A stretch of DNA of 22,405 bases from a virus. Below, piece after piece: positions 19,729 to 22,405 of the stretch; the first letter of the stretch is position 1; each line of letters starts with the position of its first letter. Both the position numbers and the translations under genes were made by a program. The stretch lies in the IMG/VR virus record IMGVR_UViG_3300005537_000068, positions 1 to 22,405 of that record; one strand, 5' to 3'. Below the pieces are notes generated by a model. The model had not been told where the DNA came from. It was given only the letters and a program-made list of their open reading frames with translations, and did not search any database.

Positions 19729-20081
19729 GCGCGATCACTTACAAGGGCCACTATGCCACGATCGAGTTCGATCCGGAGGACATGATCCTCACAGGGCGGC
19801 TGGCCGGGATAGACGACATCGTGACGTTCCACGCTGAAAGCGGGGCAGGCATCGTGAAGGCCTTCCGCGAAGCCGTCGATTCGTATCTTCGAACGTGCAA
19901 GCGGCTCGGTAAGGATCCAGAGCGGCCATACTCCGGTCGGCTGTTCGTGCGAGTGGATCCGTCTCTGCATGCCCAGGTCGTACGTGCCGCAGAGCTTTCC
20001 GGAATGAGCTTCAACGAGTGGGGTGGGGAAGTGCTGCGTCGCGCTGCATTGGACGTGCACGAAAACGCCGTCAGCGTCTGA
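19725..20081 (+). CDS. hicB: HicB-like antitoxin
   Basis: The product has 118 residues. The N-terminal half (ITYKGHYATIEFDPEDMILT, then GRLAGIDDIVTFHAES and FREAVDSYL) is the partially degraded RNase H-like HicB fold that caps HicA. The C-terminal half (YSGRLFVRVDPSLHAQVVRA, then ELSGMSFNEWGGEVLRRAA) is a ribbon-helix-helix DNA-binding domain. All typical features are present, so it can probably still act as an operon repressor even if the toxin is dead. The end lies 25 bp from the next operator. Confidence 0.92.
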   Translation: MSAITYKGHYATIEFDPEDMILTGRLAGIDDIVTFHAESGAGIVKAFREAVDSYLRTCKRLGKDPERPYSGRLFVRVDPSLHAQVVRAAELSGMSFNEWGGEVLRRAALDVHENAVSV

Positions 20082-20105
20082 GCTCCCATCCTCGTCGTGC
20101 ACATG

Positions 20106-20158
20106 TGTGCAATGGATGCACTTTTTCTGTTGACGACGTTGTGCACGCGTTGCACATT
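20106..20158 (+). promoter_or_regulatory. Second operator region (O4, O5) with rightward early promoter
   Basis: O4 20106-20122 (TGTGCAATGGATGCACT) and O5 20140-20156 (TGTGCACGCGTTGCACA, perfect arms) match the immunity operators; centres are 34 bp apart. A lone half-site TGCACA lies at 20098-20103. Between them TTGACG (20130-20135) is a -35, and with 17 bp spacing CACATT (20153-20158) is a possible -10. O5 lies across the spacer and -10, so repressor would block polymerase. Confidence 0.75.
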
Positions 20159-20181
20159 GCCTCCATCAGGCCACCCGGCCG

Positions 20182-20682
20182 ATGGAGATCACCTTGCTGC
20201 ACCAGCGCACCGACAAGCCATTCGGCGACGATGAAGACGCGAACCGCGCAGTCGGTAGCGTGCTCTCACTCGTCGGAGAGCTGAGCGTCCAGAGCCGGAA
20301 GCTCGCGAAGACTGACTTCCGGAACATGCAGGCCGAGGGGCGCCAGCGCGCGCTCGTTGCAGATCTGCGCGAACGGATCGCCTCGCGGGCCCGGTCCGTG
20401 CATGTCGACCCCGAGAAGTTCATCGAGGCGGTGCGCATCGAACTGCAGCGTCGCACGCGCCGCTCGATCGTCATCCACGCCGACCGCGTACACCGCGTCG
20501 GCCTCGATCCGGATCAACGCCGCCTCGATGCCGATGTGCTCGCCGTTCGCCATTTGCTGGAGAACGCAGAGCAGAACCTGAAACGGGCGCAGACCCGCGT
20601 CGCCAACCTCAAAGCCGATCTGGCCGCGAAGGAGAAGGCCGCGCGCGCCCATGCCGCAGCCCAGATGGGGAGGGCGGCATGA
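20182..20682 (+). CDS. First gene of the rightward early operon, 166 aa
   Basis: Family not recognised. The protein is almost entirely helical and charged: DEDANRAVGSVLSLVGELSV, then a basic region with LVADLRERIASRARSVHVDP, and a C-terminal long helix (LLENAEQNLKRAQTRVANLK, then AKEKAARAHAAAQ) likely to be a coiled coil. As the first gene behind the repressed promoter it may be an early regulator or host-takeover protein. The ATG at 20182 is 26 bp after O5. No strong Shine-Dalgarno sequence is visible. Confidence 0.7.
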   Translation: MEITLLHQRTDKPFGDDEDANRAVGSVLSLVGELSVQSRKLAKTDFRNMQAEGRQRALVADLRERIASRARSVHVDPEKFIEAVRIELQRRTRRSIVIHADRVHRVGLDPDQRRLDADVLAVRHLLENAEQNLKRAQTRVANLKADLAAKEKAARAHAAAQMGRAA

Positions 20683-20912
20683 AGAGGCTTCCCTGCGCCA
20701 TCATCGCGGGCCTGATGTCCGGTCCGGCTGTCTCCGGCTTCTATCATCATGACGTGTGGCTGGGCGCTAGCTTCGTCGCCGGCGCGCTCGTCGTGCTGTT
20801 CGCGCCAGAGCTCTTCGGCGAATTGGCAGAGGATCCAGTCTCCGAGCCCGTCGACCCCGACAACATGAACCCGGGCGCACAGCGCTACTACAGCCTGGAG
20901 CCGCGCCGGTGA
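20679..20912 (+). CDS. Small membrane protein, 77 aa
   Basis: The start overlaps the upstream stop as ATGA. Two hydrophobic segments: CAIIAGLMSGPAVSGF (about 6-21) and WLGASFVAGALVVLFAPELF (27-46), joined by a short HHD loop. The tail is acidic and Pro-rich (ELAEDPVSEPVDPDNMNPGA). A two-pass protein with a soluble C-terminus would be placed in the inner membrane. Its role is unknown. Superinfection exclusion is a possibility by analogy only. Confidence 0.65.
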   Translation: MKRLPCAIIAGLMSGPAVSGFYHHDVWLGASFVAGALVVLFAPELFGELAEDPVSEPVDPDNMNPGAQRYYSLEPRR

Positions 20913-21109
20913 GGCCCGCGATCGCCCAGCCGCCGCGCGACTATCGCGCCGTGCTCGCCGACCGCCGGCGCCGTGGCCAGGCGAGCGCGTGGGCGCCTCT
21001 CGACTTCGTCTTCTTCCCCGCAGCCCCGACCGCTCGCTCCCCGGAAGCGGTTCGCAACACCGACGGCGCCTTCGGGGCGGGCGCCGTCACCCAACACGGA
21101 AAGCGCTGA
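20909..21109 (+). CDS. Small hypothetical protein, 66 aa
   Basis: The GTG start overlaps the previous stop as GTGA. The sequence is Arg/Ala/Pro-rich (AIAQPPRDYRAVLADRRRRG, then ASAWAPLDFVFFPAAPTARS) with no clear fold. Its TGA overlaps the next ATG (TGATG). Coupling at both ends is the main evidence for a real gene. Confidence 0.5.
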   Translation: MRPAIAQPPRDYRAVLADRRRRGQASAWAPLDFVFFPAAPTARSPEAVRNTDGAFGAGAVTQHGKR

Positions 21110-21477
21110 TGCTCACGCGCTTCAATCCCGGGCCGCGTCATCGCAACGCCGGCCGTCCGCCGGAGAAGTCGGCGCCTGGCTATCTCCAGTGGCTGCGCGG
21201 CCGCGCCTGCCTGCTCGCGCCTACCAAGGAATGCGGCGGCAAGGTGCGTGCCTGCCACTTCGATCCGTGGGGGGATAAGGGCGTCGGGACGAAGGTGGCT
21301 GATGCTGCAGCGCTCCCCCTTTGTGACTCGCACCACACCGAGCAGACCGATCGTCTAGGCTGGGGTCCGTTCCAGCGGAAATACGGCTTCGACGGGCGCG
21401 AGATGGTTATGCGCTACTGGCGCGCCTGGCCGGGTCGGGTCGTTTGGGAACGCGAGAACGGCGAGGTCAAGCCGTGA
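21109..21477 (+). CDS. DUF968/HNH-type nuclease-like protein
   Basis: The product has 122 residues from the ATG at 21109; the longer frame upstream is a shadow. The pattern YLQWLRGRACLLAP, C42, RACHFD (H50), KGVGTKVAD, LPLCDSHHTEQ (C72, H75, H76) and a C-terminal YWRAWPGR fits DUF968-like putative HNH proteins of phages. Cys34, Cys42, His50, Cys72 and His75/76 are plausible zinc and catalytic ligands. The related Ref protein of phage P1 is a RecA-dependent nuclease. A role in recombination or host DNA attack is possible. Confidence 0.8.
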   Translation: MLTRFNPGPRHRNAGRPPEKSAPGYLQWLRGRACLLAPTKECGGKVRACHFDPWGDKGVGTKVADAAALPLCDSHHTEQTDRLGWGPFQRKYGFDGREMVMRYWRAWPGRVVWERENGEVKP

Positions 21478-21866
21478 GGCAGCCGCCCCGCAACATCATC
21501 TCGGACCAGCTTGAGCAGGAAATCCGGTCCAGGCGCGTCGTCGCCCCGTCCAAGGTCAGCACCGACTTCTGGTACGGCGGATGGGTCAACGGTCAGACGT
21601 TCACCTATCAGCAGATCCGCGAGCTGCGCGCGATGAAGATCGAGGTCGCCACGGCCGAGGCGATGACCGTCTACGTCACCTGCGCTGACATGGTCTGGTC
21701 CAGCGGGCTCACCGGCGTTCCGCACCGCGCGATCCGCTGCCCCGTCGTCGGTCGCCGCCTCGATCGCGTGAAGGTGATCACCCCCAACGGCCACGGCAAG
21801 CTCGTCTGGCCCGATGGGTATCTCACCAAACCACCGCTTCAGGGAAGCCGGCGCCATGCGCGCTGA
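21474..21866 (+). CDS. Hypothetical protein, 130 aa
   Basis: The GTG overlaps the HNH stop as GTGA. Not recognised. The middle (FTYQQIRELRAMKIEVATAE, then AMTVYVTCADMVWSSGL) is a helix-strand mix, and the C-terminus (KVITPNGHGKLVWPDGYLTK) looks beta-rich. It may be small and globular. No catalytic motif is evident. Co-expressed with the HNH protein. Confidence 0.65.
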   Translation: MRQPPRNIISDQLEQEIRSRRVVAPSKVSTDFWYGGWVNGQTFTYQQIRELRAMKIEVATAEAMTVYVTCADMVWSSGLTGVPHRAIRCPVVGRRLDRVKVITPNGHGKLVWPDGYLTKPPLQGSRRHAR

Positions 21867-21951
21867 AATGAAGATCGAGGCGGCAAGTCCGCGCATCGGA
21901 ACATGTCTCGCCGCGCAGCGGCGACAGATGAAGGAGACCACCGGATGTTGA
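21856..21951 (+). CDS. Very short peptide gene, 31 aa
   Basis: The frame ATG (21856) to TGA (21949-21951) overlaps the preceding gene by 11 bp and the next by 7 bp. The product is basic with no recognisable motif. It may be only a translational link to the next gene. An internal GAAGGAGA Shine-Dalgarno-like sequence (about 21929-21936) serves the next start. Confidence 0.35.
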   Translation: MRAEMKIEAASPRIGTCLAAQRRQMKETTGC

Positions 21952-22405
21952 CGACAGTTCAGACGGCTGGCGAGGCGTTCGCCCGCTTCGAGGCTTTTCT
22001 CGCCGAGGATCGGCTCATCCAGAACGGGTGGCACCAGGAGAAGGATGGGCGACACCTTGCTTGCGCCTTGGGGGTTCTGGGCGACGAGATCGACGCCCCG
22101 AGCAAATGTCCGGCCCAGATCATGCCGCGCTGGCTCGCCAAGATGGTGCCGTGGATCTTCGACCGGTTGCCGTTCGAAGAAGCTACGGATTGGGGCCGCC
22201 AATTCTATGAGCAGCTTGCCCGTCTCGACGGCAAGGTACCCTTCAGCGTCGTATATGACTGGCAGGCCAACGTGGTCACGGCTGGCGTGATCGAGGCCGC
22301 CACTGTGGCCCAGCGCGATCCGGCGGCGCACCAGAAGCTCCAGGCGCTGCATCTCCGCGCCTTGCAAGGTGACACTGCACCTCGTGCCGAATGGCATGAG
22401 GTGCT
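21945..22405 (+). CDS. Phage hypothetical protein, N-terminal part (runs off the right edge)
   Basis: From the ATG at 21945 the frame is open to the window end (153 codons). An AAGGAG about 9 bases upstream supports the start. The pattern (FARFEAFLAEDRLIQNGWHQ, then EKDGRHLACALGVLGDEI, CPAQIMPRWLAKMVPWIFD and VPFSVVYDWQANVVT) is one I recall from unassigned phage and plasmid proteins of roughly this size. It has Trp- and Cys-containing motifs but no named catalytic site. Function unknown, and the C-terminus is missing. Confidence 0.7.
   Translation, partial: MLTTVQTAGEAFARFEAFLAEDRLIQNGWHQEKDGRHLACALGVLGDEIDAPSKCPAQIMPRWLAKMVPWIFDRLPFEEATDWGRQFYEQLARLDGKVPFSVVYDWQANVVTAGVIEAATVAQRDPAAHQKLQALHLRALQGDTAPRAEWHEV

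Noticed and set aside
21414-22397. Long minus-strand open frame, 327 codons
   Set aside because: It lies opposite a well-formed coupled plus-strand operon, and its protein shows no family pattern. High GC content produces long shadow frames.

Overview
The window reads as part of a tailed temperate bacteriophage, a prophage or a phage-plasmid, from a GC-rich alphaproteobacterium. A Sphingomonadales host (Sphingomonas, Novosphingobium or similar) is the best guess. The reasons are a GapR/DUF2312 protein, strong GC bias at third codon positions, and gene families I associate with sphingomonad phages and plasmids. No integrase, capsid or tail gene lies inside the window, and no host gene can be recognised. 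The host assignment is inference.

Layout, left to right. (1) 1-1766, minus strand: the start of the late module. It holds the beginning of the terminase large subunit, the terminase small subunit, a 346-bp non-coding stretch that could hold cos, three small genes, an initiator-type tRNA(Met), and a small Acb2/Tad1-type anti-defence protein. A minus-strand terminator at 1843-1872 separates this block from what lies upstream. (2) 2011-3860: accessory genes of mixed strand. These are a secreted protein (+), a possible late regulator (-), and a BrnT/BrnA toxin-antitoxin pair (+) with what looks like a leaderless, operator-overlapped promoter. (3) 3857-18588, minus strand: one almost unbroken early operon of about 14.7 kb in which most neighbours are joined by ATGA, GTGA or TGATG overlaps. 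From its promoter end it encodes a Cro-like protein, several small proteins, a regulator, a DNA methyltransferase, two SANT/Myb-like proteins, a sliding clamp (DnaN), GapR, proteins of unknown function, a complete-looking PRTRC cassette (ParB, E, C, F, B, A, ThiF), and finally a replication initiator. A direct-repeat array next to a pyrimidine-rich, AT-rich tract lies inside the initiator gene, which is the arrangement of the lambda O/ori region. (4) 18589-18682: immunity region with three 17-bp operators. (5) 18683-20081, plus strand: CI-like repressor and a HicA/HicB pair. (6) 20106-22405, plus strand: a second operator/promoter region with two more copies of the operator, followed by a rightward early operon that includes a DUF968-type HNH protein.

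How it fits together. The repressor at 18683 probably binds five TGTGCA-N5-TGCACA sites. It would silence the leftward early promoter (replication, clamp, methylation, PRTRC) and the rightward one. When repression is lost, the phage expresses its own initiator, clamp, GapR and methylase, then the late genes. BrnTA, HicAB, the Acb2/Tad1-like protein and the secreted protein look like accessory cargo. The features most worth attention are: a PRTRC cassette, usually described from plasmids and built from ubiquitin-like pathway parts, in a phage early operon; the candidate origin inside the initiator gene; the initiator tRNA with an altered anticodon stem; and the paired operator regions.
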